From: Thalassospira sp.
Lineage (GTDB): Bacteria; Pseudomonadota; Alphaproteobacteria; Rhodospirillales; Thalassospiraceae
NCBI RefSeq assembly: GCF_030690045.1
Contig: NZ_JAUYHK010000021.1
Coordinates: 124,001-188,000 of the forward strand
Direction of reading: 5' to 3'
Length of the DNA stretch: 64,000 bases
Shown here: piece by piece, positions 18,478 through 28,119 of the stretch
How positions within the stretch are numbered: position 1 is the stretch's first letter
Layout of the letters: every line of letters starts with the position of its first letter
Position numbers and translations under genes: made by a program
Notes under the pieces: generated by a model
Seen by the model: only the letters and a program-made list of their open reading frames with translations
Told to the model about the DNA's origin: nothing
The model's database searches: none

Positions 18478-18894
18478 ATGTTTGAACAATGTCTTTATTT
18501 CAACACGACATCGCTGGCCCGTATGCTGGAGCGGGAATGGGGGCGCGTTTTCAAGCCTTATGGCTTAACGCCTGCGCAGGCCTTTATGCTGCGGGTCATT
18601 CTGGCAAAGGCCCCGATCAGTCATACCGACTTGGCATCGGTGATGAATATTGCCAAGGCGACATGTTCGCGTACGGTGGAAGGGTTGATCAAAATGGGCT
18701 TTGTCCTGCGCAGTCAGGCCGATGTGGACGGACGCAGCTTTGAGCTGAGCCCATCGGAACAGGCTCTTGCGATTGCACAGGAGATTAACGAGGCCAGCGC
18801 AAGAGTGACGCAGAAGATACAGGAAAAGATTGGCCCGGACGAATTTCGGGAAACCGTTGCAGCGTTGCGCATGATTGGTTCTGCTATCGGGTAA
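18478..18894 (+). CDS. MarR-family transcriptional regulator
   Basis: A 138-residue winged helix-turn-helix protein: LTPAQAFMLRVI, recognition region HTDLASVMNIAKATCSRTVEGL, wing DVDGRSFELSPSE. Cys in the recognition helix (CSRTV) could be redox-active, but this is speculation. It precedes a tautomerase gene, and a duplicated 18-bp motif fronts each gene, arguing that it controls both. Confidence 0.9.
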   Translation: MFEQCLYFNTTSLARMLEREWGRVFKPYGLTPAQAFMLRVILAKAPISHTDLASVMNIAKATCSRTVEGLIKMGFVLRSQADVDGRSFELSPSEQALAIAQEINEASARVTQKIQEKIGPDEFRETVAALRMIGSAIG

Positions 18895-18915
18895 CGGTTT
18901 CATTTGGGTAAATAG

Positions 18916-18933
18916 TTGCATAGCTAATTAAAT
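18916..18933 (+). promoter_or_regulatory. Putative MarR operator, copy 2
   Basis: TTGCATAGCTAATTAAAT matches copy 1 at 17 of 18 positions. It sits in the short gap between the marR-type stop and the tautomerase ATG, 10 bp before the start and abutting its GGAGAT ribosome site. Confidence 0.65.
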
Positions 18934-18943
18934 GGAGATCAGA

Positions 18944-19333
18944 ATGCCGATTTTGAAAGTTAAAGTCAGTGGCCGTAAATCTGCCGAGCAGAGCGAGGAA
19001 ATCGTTGCGTTGCTGATGGATATCACCGGTCGTATTCTGGGCAAAAAGGCAGAGGATACGGCGATCACGATTGAGTATATCGATCCCGATAGCTGGTTTG
19101 TGGGCGGAGAGACGCTGGCGGATACCGGGCAAAACAGCTTCTATTTTGATATCAAGATTACCGATGAGACCAACACAAAGGCTGAAAAGGCGCACTACAT
19201 TCGAGAAGCCTTCGCCGGGTTCAATCGCATTTTGGGAAATCTGCACGCCAAAAGTTATGTCCATGTGGAGGATGTCCGGGCAACTTCCTATGGGTATGGT
19301 GGTGAAACGCAAGAATTCCGTTATCACCAATAA
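18944..19333 (+). CDS. Tautomerase-superfamily protein (4-oxalocrotonate tautomerase-like)
   Basis: 129 residues from the ATG at 18944 (GGAGAT upstream), so the mature protein would begin with the catalytic Pro1 (MPILKVKVSGRKS). The length is that of two fused 4-OT-like units, as in MIF, cis-CaaD or MSAD groups. Likely isomerises or hydrates a keto/enol substrate; which one is unknown. Its control by the upstream MarR protein suggests a response to an aromatic or phenolic compound (inference). Confidence 0.8.
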   Translation: MPILKVKVSGRKSAEQSEEIVALLMDITGRILGKKAEDTAITIEYIDPDSWFVGGETLADTGQNSFYFDIKITDETNTKAEKAHYIREAFAGFNRILGNLHAKSYVHVEDVRATSYGYGGETQEFRYHQ

Positions 19334-19358
19334 ACCGGTTTTCTGGCGCGGACCGGGA

Positions 19359-19781
19359 TCACGCCCCGGTTCGTTTCAGATACATACCAATCGATTTTGG
19401 TGTGGTTGGCGCAAAACCGAATTGCGCATACAGGTACCGGGCGTCGCCATCGGCGATCAGGCTGATATAGGCCGATTGGGGCGCATGGATTGTTAGCCAG
19501 TCGATCAGGGCGGTCATGATGCGTTTGCCAAGTCCCTTGCCCTGATGGGCCGGGTCAACCGCCATATCGACGATCTGAAAGAAACATCCGCCATCGCCCA
19601 CTACCCGTCCCATACCGACAATTTCGCGGTTATGGCGGATTTGCACGGCATAAAGACTGGCGGCAAGGCCGATGGTTGCGGCCTGTTCTGTTTTGGGGCT
19701 GAGTCCCGTATCGCGCCGCAAGCGGCAATAATCTGCCACCGTCGGCGTTTCGACGATCAGTTCATATTCCGAAGGTGACAT
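19359..19781 (-). CDS. GNAT-family N-acetyltransferase
   Basis: 140 residues, with acetyl-CoA motif A in DPAHQGKGLGKRIM and the motif B region YAQFGFAPTTP. The acceptor is unknown. AAAGGAAG precedes the ATG. Convergent with the tautomerase gene. Confidence 0.88.
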   Translation of the reverse strand: MSPSEYELIVETPTVADYCRLRRDTGLSPKTEQAATIGLAASLYAVQIRHNREIVGMGRVVGDGGCFFQIVDMAVDPAHQGKGLGKRIMTALIDWLTIHAPQSAYISLIADGDARYLYAQFGFAPTTPKSIGMYLKRTGA

Positions 19782-19933
19782 GGAACTTCCTTTGCAAGAC
19801 AGCAGGCTGATTATGAATAATTAAAATTTAATCATATTGCCTGTCAATCATCTGGTGGCCATAGGGTGCAGACAGCGCCGCTTTGATCGACTATACCGTC
19901 ACAAGATTATGCTTCCGGTATCACGGACCTGAC

Positions 19934-20713
19934 ATGAAACAGATATTGATCATCGGGATCGGGGCGGGAAACCCCGATCATATGACGGTTCAGGCGATTG
20001 ATGCCCTGAACCGCGCCGATATGTTGTTCATCCCGGTTAAGGGGGATGACAAACGCATGTTGGTCGATATCCGTCGTGATATCTGCCAGCGTTTCGTCAC
20101 GGGAAAGGCCAAGCCGGAAATTGAATTTATCGTGCCGGATCGTGCGGGCAAGGATGCTGCTGCGGCCTATCGTATGGCGGTGGGCGACTGGCATGGGCAA
20201 CTGGCAGAAATTTATGAAAATCTTCTGACCAGCCATGTTGCGGATGGGCAAAGTGCCGCCATTCTGGTTTGGGGCGATCCGGGATTATATGACAGCACAA
20301 TCCGGGTGGTGGAACGCATTGTCGCACGCGGAAATGTTGCGATAGAATATGATGTCATTCCCGGTATCACCAGTATTCAGGCGCTGGCCGCCCGTCATCG
20401 CATTCCGTTAAACGATATTGGCGGGCCGGTGCGGATCACCACCGGGCGGCGGCTTGGGGATGATCTGGGAGGTGACGGTGAAACCACGATTGTCATGCTG
20501 GATTCCCGCAATGCCTTTGCCAATATTGACCCGGAAATGGAGATTTTCTGGGGCGCTTATGTTGGGACCGATGCCGAAATCATGATTGCCGGAAAACTGG
20601 GCGATGTCGCCGATGAGATTACCCGCGTGCGCGCCGAAGCCCGTATCCGGCATGGCTGGATCATGGATAGCTATCTGCTGCGCAAACAGGGCCGCGATGA
20701 TGACGACATATGA
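19934..20713 (+). CDS. cobF: Precorrin-6A synthase (deacetylating)
   Basis: SAM-dependent C1 methyltransferase of the aerobic cobalamin pathway. 259 residues from the ATG at 19934 (MKQILIIGIGAGNPDHMT), with the tetrapyrrole-methylase glycine-rich loop and the CobF-type WGDPGLYDSTIRVVE. A TTG 51 bp upstream was rejected. Overlaps cobH by 14 bp. No cobalamin riboswitch is visible upstream. Confidence 0.9.
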   Translation: MKQILIIGIGAGNPDHMTVQAIDALNRADMLFIPVKGDDKRMLVDIRRDICQRFVTGKAKPEIEFIVPDRAGKDAAAAYRMAVGDWHGQLAEIYENLLTSHVADGQSAAILVWGDPGLYDSTIRVVERIVARGNVAIEYDVIPGITSIQALAARHRIPLNDIGGPVRITTGRRLGDDLGGDGETTIVMLDSRNAFANIDPEMEIFWGAYVGTDAEIMIAGKLGDVADEITRVRAEARIRHGWIMDSYLLRKQGRDDDDI

Positions 20714-21332
20714 GTATATCCGCGATGGTGATGCGATTTATACCCAATCCTTTGCCATCATCCGCGCCGAGGCGGATTTGTCCGGCTTTGGTCCCGATGA
20801 AGCTGACATTGCCATTCGGATGATCCATGCCTGCGGTCTGGTCGAAGCCGCCCGCCATTTTGTGTTTTCACCCGGTTTTGTCGCGATGGCGCGGGCCGCC
20901 CTGATGGCCGGTGCGCCGATCCTGTGCGATGCTGAAATGGTGGCGCATGGCATCATCCGCGCCCGGCTTCCGGTGCAAAACGAGGTGATTTGCACCCTGC
21001 GTGACCCCAAAACCCCGGCGTTGGCTTCAAAACTGTACACAACGCGATCCGCCGCCGCCCTGCATTTATGGGGGGCGCGTATGGCGGGGGCGGTGGTGGC
21101 GATTGGCAACGCGCCAACCGCGTTGTTTCAGTTGCTGGAACTGATCCGCGATGGTGCGCCCAAACCGGCCGCGATCATCGGGATGCCGGTCGGATTTGTC
21201 GGGGCGGCAGAATCCAAGGATGCCCTGGCCGCAGAATCTTATGGTGTGCCTTTTGCCATTGTGCGTGGTCGCATGGGGGGGAGTGCAATGACGGCGGCAA
21301 CGGTAAATGCGCTGTCCCGGCCCGGCCTGTAA
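20700..21332 (+). CDS. cobH: Precorrin-8X methylmutase
   Basis: Moves the C11 methyl to C12, forming hydrogenobyrinate. 210 residues from the ATG at 20700; the catalytic His is in RMIHACGLVEAA and the family region is SKLYTTRSAAAL. The stop abuts the stop of the opposing cobK gene with no base between. Confidence 0.93.
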   Translation: MTTYEYIRDGDAIYTQSFAIIRAEADLSGFGPDEADIAIRMIHACGLVEAARHFVFSPGFVAMARAALMAGAPILCDAEMVAHGIIRARLPVQNEVICTLRDPKTPALASKLYTTRSAAALHLWGARMAGAVVAIGNAPTALFQLLELIRDGAPKPAAIIGMPVGFVGAAESKDALAAESYGVPFAIVRGRMGGSAMTAATVNALSRPGL

Positions 21333-22100
21333 TCACCCCAGCACACCGTCGATCCGGCGCAGGGCATCTTCGATGGTGCTGACGGTTGCTAGCCCGTTGG
21401 TTTTCGGGCGTTCGATCATGATCACGTCAATGCCCAGTGCCCGTGCTGCGGCGATTTTCCCATAGGTCGCAGTACCGCCACTGTTTTTACAGACAATCAC
21501 CCCGATGCGGTGATCGCACAAAAGATTTGTTTCCTGCACCACGTCAAACGGGCCACGTGCGGTAATGCAGATGGCATTTTGCAAGGATGCAGGCAGGCTG
21601 ACCGGGTCAACACTGCGGATCACATAATGATGATGGGGGGCCTTGGCAAAGGCGGCGATTTCCTGTCGCCCGATGGCCAGGAGCACCCGGCGCGGCGTAT
21701 CCCCTAAAAGACCGGTGGCTTCCGTCATATTTTGAGCAGAATGCCAGCAATCCCCATCTTGCTTTTCCCATGCCAGACGACGGATGGCAAATCCGGGAAT
21801 GCCGGTTTGCTGGGCGGCCTGTGCGGCGTGGGTGGTAATGTTGGCGGCAAAGGGGTGGGTGGCATCAATCAGAAGATCAATATTATGAGTACGCACCCAG
21901 TCGGCCAACCCGGTGGCACCACCAAACCCGCCACGGCGTAGCTGCACGGCGTCGTCTGGCTGGGCCGGATGTTCGGTCCGGCCAGCAAGGGACAGGGTCA
22001 CGTCAAAGTGCCCGGTTGCCGCCAGCCGGTTTGCCAATATCCGCCCATCCGCCGTGCCGCCAAGGATCAGGATGTTAGGAAGGCCGGAGAATGAGGGCAT
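21333..22100 (-). CDS. cobK: Precorrin-6A reductase
   Basis: NADPH-dependent reduction of precorrin-6A to 6B. The ATG at 22100 gives 255 residues opening MPSFSGLPNILILGGTADG, the family's N-terminal nucleotide motif; DATHPFAANITTHA is the CobK/CbiJ signature and CKNSGG is near the C-terminus. A start further upstream at 22193 would add an unrelated 31-residue leader. Convergent with cobH. Confidence 0.92.
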   Translation of the reverse strand: MPSFSGLPNILILGGTADGRILANRLAATGHFDVTLSLAGRTEHPAQPDDAVQLRRGGFGGATGLADWVRTHNIDLLIDATHPFAANITTHAAQAAQQTGIPGFAIRRLAWEKQDGDCWHSAQNMTEATGLLGDTPRRVLLAIGRQEIAAFAKAPHHHYVIRSVDPVSLPASLQNAICITARGPFDVVQETNLLCDHRIGVIVCKNSGGTATYGKIAAARALGIDVIMIERPKTNGLATVSTIEDALRRIDGVLG

Positions 22101-22307
22101 CAGAATGATCCACTGGTTTGGATGATCCAGACTGTATAGCTGCATCTGCCATTCTGACCAAGGCAAGTGTCTGACAAACTTGAAACCGGCCAATGTTGAA
22201 GGAAATTCCGGTTTTTGGTGAATATGCTATAAGGCAATGTCCGGGTTTGATATGTTTTGTGATCAGCTTTACGGCCTTGCACGCCCAGTCAGTAAAGGTT
22301 TCACAGA

Positions 22308-23807
22308 TTGCGATTTTTACATTTATTGATGGGAAAAATGGCAATATTGCCGGTTTTGATGCTGGCGGCATGTGCGGGGATGCCACCGGAAATTCCCCGT
22401 GCGACGGAAAATTTACCGTCGTGCCGGGCGTTGTTGGCGGCATATGATTGGCGCACGGTAGATGCAGGGGTGGTCAACGCCGAAGCAACCCCGGTTGCGG
22501 GATATCCTTTTTTACGCGCCAACCGGATATCGGTGGCGTTAAAGGATCAACTTGATGCAGATGCCGATGGCATGCCAGACAGCCCGGATTTATGGCGTGA
22601 CTGGATTGCGCAAATGCGTGGACTTGACCGTGATGCCCGATCAGGTGAAATGGCGGCGTTAAAGGCCGACTTCGATATGGTTGCGGTTGAAAACTGTGCC
22701 GGTCGTTTGGTCGATGATTTGCCAGAGGCGGCTTATCCTGACCTCGCCAAGGCGGTGTTTGTGCCCTCGAATTATCTTGATTTTCAGCGTATTGCCGGGA
22801 TGTATCCGATGACGGCAATCGGGGTGCATCGTGGGTATGAATCCTGGAAGTCTGCCAACTTTCAAACATTCAAAAAGCCACGGATTGATCTTCTTGCTCT
22901 TGGGGAGTGGCAGGATTGGCGCGTTGTGCCTGAGGATGCTGTCGATTCTCGGTCCGATCTACTTTTGGAAACCGGTCGCGACAGTTTTGGTCTTTTGCAT
23001 CCGACAGCCCCCCAGCTTGAAGCATTGGCCCGTATCTATGCGCCAGTATATCGCATTAATGTGAGGGGAGATTATGACCGGATCGGGGCTCCTGTCTGGA
23101 TAGGGGATCCGGCGATTGCCGACATTGATATGCAGCAACCGACGGTTTTTTACCGATTCAGTCATACTTGGCTGGATGGGGTGTGGTTGCCGCAAATTGT
23201 GTACACCATCTGGTTTTCGTCGCGGCCGGCACAAGGCATTGTCGATATTCTGGCCGGGAAATTTGACGGAATCATCTGGCGGGTGACACTGGATCAAAAT
23301 GGGGAACCGCTGCTGTTTGACAGCATTCATTCATGCGGTTGTTATCATTTGTTTTTCCCGACACAACACCTGCAACGCATTGCCGCGCCCGAAGATACAA
23401 CGATCAGCGAAACTGCGGAAATGCCCGCAGGAATCCTGAGCCTTGGCCACGGGCAGCGGCCCGTCATCTGGATCGATACCATCAGCCATTATCTTCTGGC
23501 GGTTACGGTGGCCGATGATGGTGAAACTTCCGGTGCGGGTATTTTGGGAGCGTCCATGTCTTTGCGGCCTGAGCGTGACCTTACCCGGTTGATGCTTCCT
23601 GATGGGCGAGGCGTGCGTAGTCTTTATGGTTCGGATGGTTTTATTGCCGGTACAGACCGGCTGGAATGGATGATTTTGTGGCCGATGGGAATCGAAAGGC
23701 CGGGCGCCATGCGACAATGGGGCCATCATCCAACGGCCTTTGTCGGAAAGCGGCATTTTGACGAGGTGGGTCTGGTTGGCCGGTATTTTACTTTATACGG
23801 GCAATAA
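22308..23807 (+). CDS. Putative lipoprotein of unknown function with HSCGCYH motif
   Basis: 499 residues from a TTG at 22308 preceded by AAAGG. This start gives a normal 21-residue lipoprotein signal ending LMLAAC, whereas the ATG at 22329 would leave only 14 residues. The residue after the lipid-Cys is Ala, which suggests the outer membrane. The body has no domain I recognise, but the centre carries well-formed conserved-looking stretches: FYRFSHTWLDGVWLPQIVYT, KFDGIIWRVTL and SIHSCGCYHLFFP, where His and Cys could bind metal or haem. Monocistronic between cobK and arsR. Confidence 0.75.
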   Translation: MRFLHLLMGKMAILPVLMLAACAGMPPEIPRATENLPSCRALLAAYDWRTVDAGVVNAEATPVAGYPFLRANRISVALKDQLDADADGMPDSPDLWRDWIAQMRGLDRDARSGEMAALKADFDMVAVENCAGRLVDDLPEAAYPDLAKAVFVPSNYLDFQRIAGMYPMTAIGVHRGYESWKSANFQTFKKPRIDLLALGEWQDWRVVPEDAVDSRSDLLLETGRDSFGLLHPTAPQLEALARIYAPVYRINVRGDYDRIGAPVWIGDPAIADIDMQQPTVFYRFSHTWLDGVWLPQIVYTIWFSSRPAQGIVDILAGKFDGIIWRVTLDQNGEPLLFDSIHSCGCYHLFFPTQHLQRIAAPEDTTISETAEMPAGILSLGHGQRPVIWIDTISHYLLAVTVADDGETSGAGILGASMSLRPERDLTRLMLPDGRGVRSLYGSDGFIAGTDRLEWMILWPMGIERPGAMRQWGHHPTAFVGKRHFDEVGLVGRYFTLYGQ

Positions 23808-23890
23808 CCGAAGATATTGATGAAAATCGATTGCCATTCCCATGAGCAGTTTGTGGCCGCAAACACAGATTGATGTCAGACTGGATTTAT

Positions 23891-23910
23891 ATTTCGATAA
23901 TGATCGAAAT
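23891..23910. promoter_or_regulatory. ArsR operator upstream of arsR
   Basis: Perfect 8-4-8 palindrome ATTTCGAT, AATG, ATCGAAAT, 40 bp before the arsR ATG. A degenerate copy fronts the flavoprotein gene at 24311-24330. Confidence 0.7.
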
Positions 23911-23950
23911 AGGAATTGACTCTTTTTCCGGGCCGCAGCAAAGTTATTCC

Positions 23951-24286
23951 ATGAACATCGAAATAGCCGCCTCGCAACTTGAATCTTTGGGGAATCCGAC
24001 GCGCTTGCGTTTGTACCGTGCCTTGGTACGGGCCGGGCTGGGCGGGGTGCCGGTGGGGGGGCTTCAGGAGAAACTGGATATTCCGTCATCGACCCTGTCT
24101 CATCATTGCAAACGGCTGATTGCGGCAGGCCTGATGACACAGGAACGACAGGGCACCACCCTGATCTGTCGGGCCAATTATACGGCGATGGATGGGCTGG
24201 TCGGGTTTCTGGTTGATGAATGTTGCCTTGATGCCGGATGTGGCGACCGCATTTGTGCATCGAACAACGGCAAGGCAACAGCCTGA
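23951..24286 (+). CDS. arsR: ArsR/SmtB-family metalloregulator
   Basis: 111 residues from the ATG at 23951 (MNIEIAASQLESLGNPTRL). Winged helix with GLQEKLDIPSSTLSHHCKRL. The C-terminal cluster ECCLDAGCGDRIC has four cysteines and recalls C-terminal As(III)-sensing ArsR proteins rather than the classical CxC in the recognition helix, which is absent here. It is followed by a Cys-rich flavoprotein and flanked by palindromes, so it is probably an arsenite or organoarsenical repressor; the inducer is inferred. Confidence 0.88.
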   Translation: MNIEIAASQLESLGNPTRLRLYRALVRAGLGGVPVGGLQEKLDIPSSTLSHHCKRLIAAGLMTQERQGTTLICRANYTAMDGLVGFLVDECCLDAGCGDRICASNNGKATA

Positions 24287-24310
24287 TCAAAGCATTTTTT
24301 TTACGGTTAA

Positions 24311-24330
24311 ATTTCGATAATACTGGAAAT
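24311..24330. promoter_or_regulatory. Second, imperfect ArsR operator
   Basis: ATTTCGAT, AATA, CTGGAAAT: the left arm is identical to the palindrome at 23891, the right arm differs at two positions. 16 bp before the flavoprotein ATG. Confidence 0.5.
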
Positions 24331-24346
24331 ATCGAAGGATAAGGAA

Positions 24347-25735
24347 ATGGCAAGTAACAGTGAACTTCCCGTCGCAATCATCGGGGCTGGTCCGGTCGGA
24401 CTGGCTGCCGCCGCCCAGTGTGCCAGTTATGGCCTATCGGCGGTTATTCTGGAGCGCGGGCCACAGGTGGCGCAATCACTGCGGGCATGGGGACATGTGC
24501 GGGTGTTTTCGCCGTGGTCGCTCATCATTGACCGGGCGGCGCGAAAATTATTGGGTACAACCGGCTGGCAGACACCCGATGAAGATGCTTTGCCGACCGG
24601 GGCGGAAATTGTGTCGGATTACCTGGAGCCACTGGCCAGCCATCCGGCGATTGCACCGCATATTCGCTATGGCCGGGCCGTGATGGCCGTTACCCGTCAT
24701 ATAGCTGACGGGCCGTTTTCCTTGCGCCATCGGGGTGCCGACGGGGCGGAAAAAAACCTGATGGCGCGGGCGGTGATTGACGCATCGGGTACATGGGATT
24801 GTCCGAATCCGATGGGGATTGACGGCAATCTTGTACCGGGCGAGGCGGCACTTTCCGGGAAAATTGCCTATGGCCTGCCCGATGTGGCCGGGATGTTGCG
24901 CGGGCAATATGTTAGCAAACATACTCTGGTAATCGGCAGTGGTCATTCGGCGATGAATATTGTGCTGGCTTTGTTGCAAGTCCAGAAAGATGCTCCGGAA
25001 ACCCGGGTCTCGTGGGGACTACGCCATGATAATTTTGAAAAGCTTCTGGGTGGTGGCCTGAATGACCAGCTTCCGGCGCGCGGTGAACTGGGCCTCGCCG
25101 CCAAGCGGGCGATTACCAGCGGAGCCTTGCGCCTGCTGGCTCCACTGGAAGTGTATAAGGTTTCTGCGGCCCCGGATGACCAGTTGCGCCTTGATGTGAT
25201 GCTAAAGGGCAGGGCGATGGAAATCCTTGCGGACCGGGTTGTGGTTTCAACCGGTTTCCGACCCGATTTGTCCTTGTTGCAAGATTTGCACCTGTCGCTG
25301 GACCCGGTGGTCGAAGCTCCGACCAAACTGGCGCCGATGATTGATCCGCGTTTACACAGTTGCGGCACGGTGCCACCGCATGGGGTAGTTGAATTGCAAC
25401 ATCCCGAAACCGGGTTTTTCATTGCCGGGTCAAAATCCTATGGCCGTGCGCCAACCTTTTTGATGGCAACCGGGTATGAGCAGGTGCGCTCCATCGTGGC
25501 TGAACTGGCGGGCGATCATCTGGCCGCCCGGCAGGTTCAGCTTGTTCTGCCGGAAACCGGCGTTTGTAAGGGGGCGCAGGATGTGGCAGGCGAAACGGCA
25601 TCAGAAGGATGTTGTGGTGGCCCGGCCCCAACCGGGGTAGTAGCCTGTTGCGTTGCCGATGCTACGGCAAAGAAGGCGGGCAAGGACGGATGTGGTTGTG
25701 ATTCGGCACCGGTTGCCAAAACCTGTTGTGGCTGA
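24347..25735 (+). CDS. FAD/NAD(P)-dependent monooxygenase-like flavoprotein with Cys-rich tail (arsenic-associated)
   Basis: 462 residues with an FAD motif GAGPVGLAAAAQCASYG near the N-terminus, a second nucleotide motif VIGSGHSAMN about residue 200, and a STGFRPD stretch before the C-terminal FAD region. It resembles the flavin monooxygenase-like proteins (ArsO/ArsV type) found in ars operons. The last 56 or so residues contain nine cysteines, mostly as CC or CGC pairs, suited to binding As(III) or another soft metalloid. Downstream of and probably controlled by arsR. Reaction unproven. Confidence 0.82.
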   Translation: MASNSELPVAIIGAGPVGLAAAAQCASYGLSAVILERGPQVAQSLRAWGHVRVFSPWSLIIDRAARKLLGTTGWQTPDEDALPTGAEIVSDYLEPLASHPAIAPHIRYGRAVMAVTRHIADGPFSLRHRGADGAEKNLMARAVIDASGTWDCPNPMGIDGNLVPGEAALSGKIAYGLPDVAGMLRGQYVSKHTLVIGSGHSAMNIVLALLQVQKDAPETRVSWGLRHDNFEKLLGGGLNDQLPARGELGLAAKRAITSGALRLLAPLEVYKVSAAPDDQLRLDVMLKGRAMEILADRVVVSTGFRPDLSLLQDLHLSLDPVVEAPTKLAPMIDPRLHSCGTVPPHGVVELQHPETGFFIAGSKSYGRAPTFLMATGYEQVRSIVAELAGDHLAARQVQLVLPETGVCKGAQDVAGETASEGCCGGPAPTGVVACCVADATAKKAGKDGCGCDSAPVAKTCCG

Positions 25736-25758
25736 AAGCCGATAACGCGAAATGACGG

Positions 25759-25795
25759 CAAGCCGGGAACCGCAAGGAGCCCGGCTTGTATCGTT
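25759..25795 (+). terminator. Probable terminator of the arsR-flavoprotein unit
   Basis: Perfect 9-bp stem CAAGCCGGG (25759-25767) / CCCGGCTTG (25780-25788) with a 12-nt loop, followed by the weak T-rich TATCGTTT. Confidence 0.6.
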
Positions 25796-25930
25796 TGGAA
25801 CTGCATTTTTCCGATATAGCCCTTGCCGGGGCCGGGAGTTCTGCCTAAATGCGCGGATGTCCGACGATTTGGCTATTTACGTCAACCCCGCAGCAATTAT
25901 GACCATTTTGCGTCTTTACCCTCATTGTTA

Positions 25931-25958
25931 TTGACAATTTTCCTCCATTCCCATACAT
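25931..25958 (+). promoter_or_regulatory. Sigma-70-type promoter of groESL
   Basis: TTGACA at 25931-25936 and ATACAT at 25953-25958 with 16 bp between. The CIRCE element covers the expected transcription start just downstream. Confidence 0.65.
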
Positions 25959-25962
25959 GCTG

Positions 25963-25989
25963 TTAGCACTCGCCTGGGGTGAGTGCTAA
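25963..25989. promoter_or_regulatory. CIRCE element (HrcA operator)
   Basis: Exact consensus inverted repeat TTAGCACTC, 9-bp spacer, GAGTGCTAA, 60 bp before groES. It implies repression by HrcA (gene not in window) that is relieved on heat stress. Confidence 0.95.
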
Positions 25990-26049
25990 TACGGGCTCAT
26001 CCCGGTTAGTTTTAGATTTGAGCCCAAGATTTTTACGGAGTTGTCGAAA

Positions 26050-26337
26050 ATGAAGTTCCGTCCGTTACATGACCGCGTTCTTGTACGTCGCGTCGAATCC
26101 AGCCAGAAGACTGCTGGTGGCATTATTATTCCGGACACCGCCAAGGAAAAGCCGCAGGAAGGTGAAGTCATTGCCGTTGGTTCTGGCATCCGCAAGGAAG
26201 ATGGCTCGCTGGTCGCGCTTGATGTCAAGGCAGGCGACAAGGTCCTGTTTGGCAAATGGTCAGGCACCGAAGTCAAGGTTGACGGCGAAGAGCTGTTGAT
26301 CATGAAAGAATCCGACATCATGGGCATCACGGAATAA
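26050..26337 (+). CDS. groES: Co-chaperonin GroES
   Basis: 95-residue lid of the GroEL folding chamber. The ATG at 26050 gives [14 protein letters not shown]; a TTG nine bases upstream is not needed. The mobile loop region [18 protein letters not shown] is intact. ACGGAG lies upstream. First gene of the CIRCE-controlled groESL operon. Confidence 0.97.
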   Translation: MKFRPLHDRVLVRRVESSQKTAGGIIIPDTAKEKPQEGEVIAVGSGIRKEDGSLVALDVKAGDKVLFGKWSGTEVKVDGEELLIMKESDIMGITE

Positions 26338-26380
26338 GCAGCCCTTTCGGGTGCTTTGTTCCTGTTCATCCGTCTCGTAG

Positions 26381-28048
<1,668 letters not shown>

Positions 28049-28076
28049 GCCTCACCCGTCCGACATCTTCCAAAAA

Positions 28077-28107
28077 GAAGGGCCTCGCAGAAATGCGGGG
28101 CCCTTTT
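28077..28107 (+). terminator. groESL terminator
   Basis: 10-bp stem GGGCCTCGCA (28080-28089) / TGCGGGGCCC (28094-28103) with one G-T pair and a GAAA tetraloop, followed by TTTT; the flanking AAs also allow use on the other strand for the convergent ene-reductase. Confidence 0.85.
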
Positions 28108-28119
28108 GGATTTTGAGGA

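Noticed and set aside
19782-19933. Cobalamin riboswitch before cobF
   Set aside because: No B12-box-like conserved core could be found in the 152 bp.
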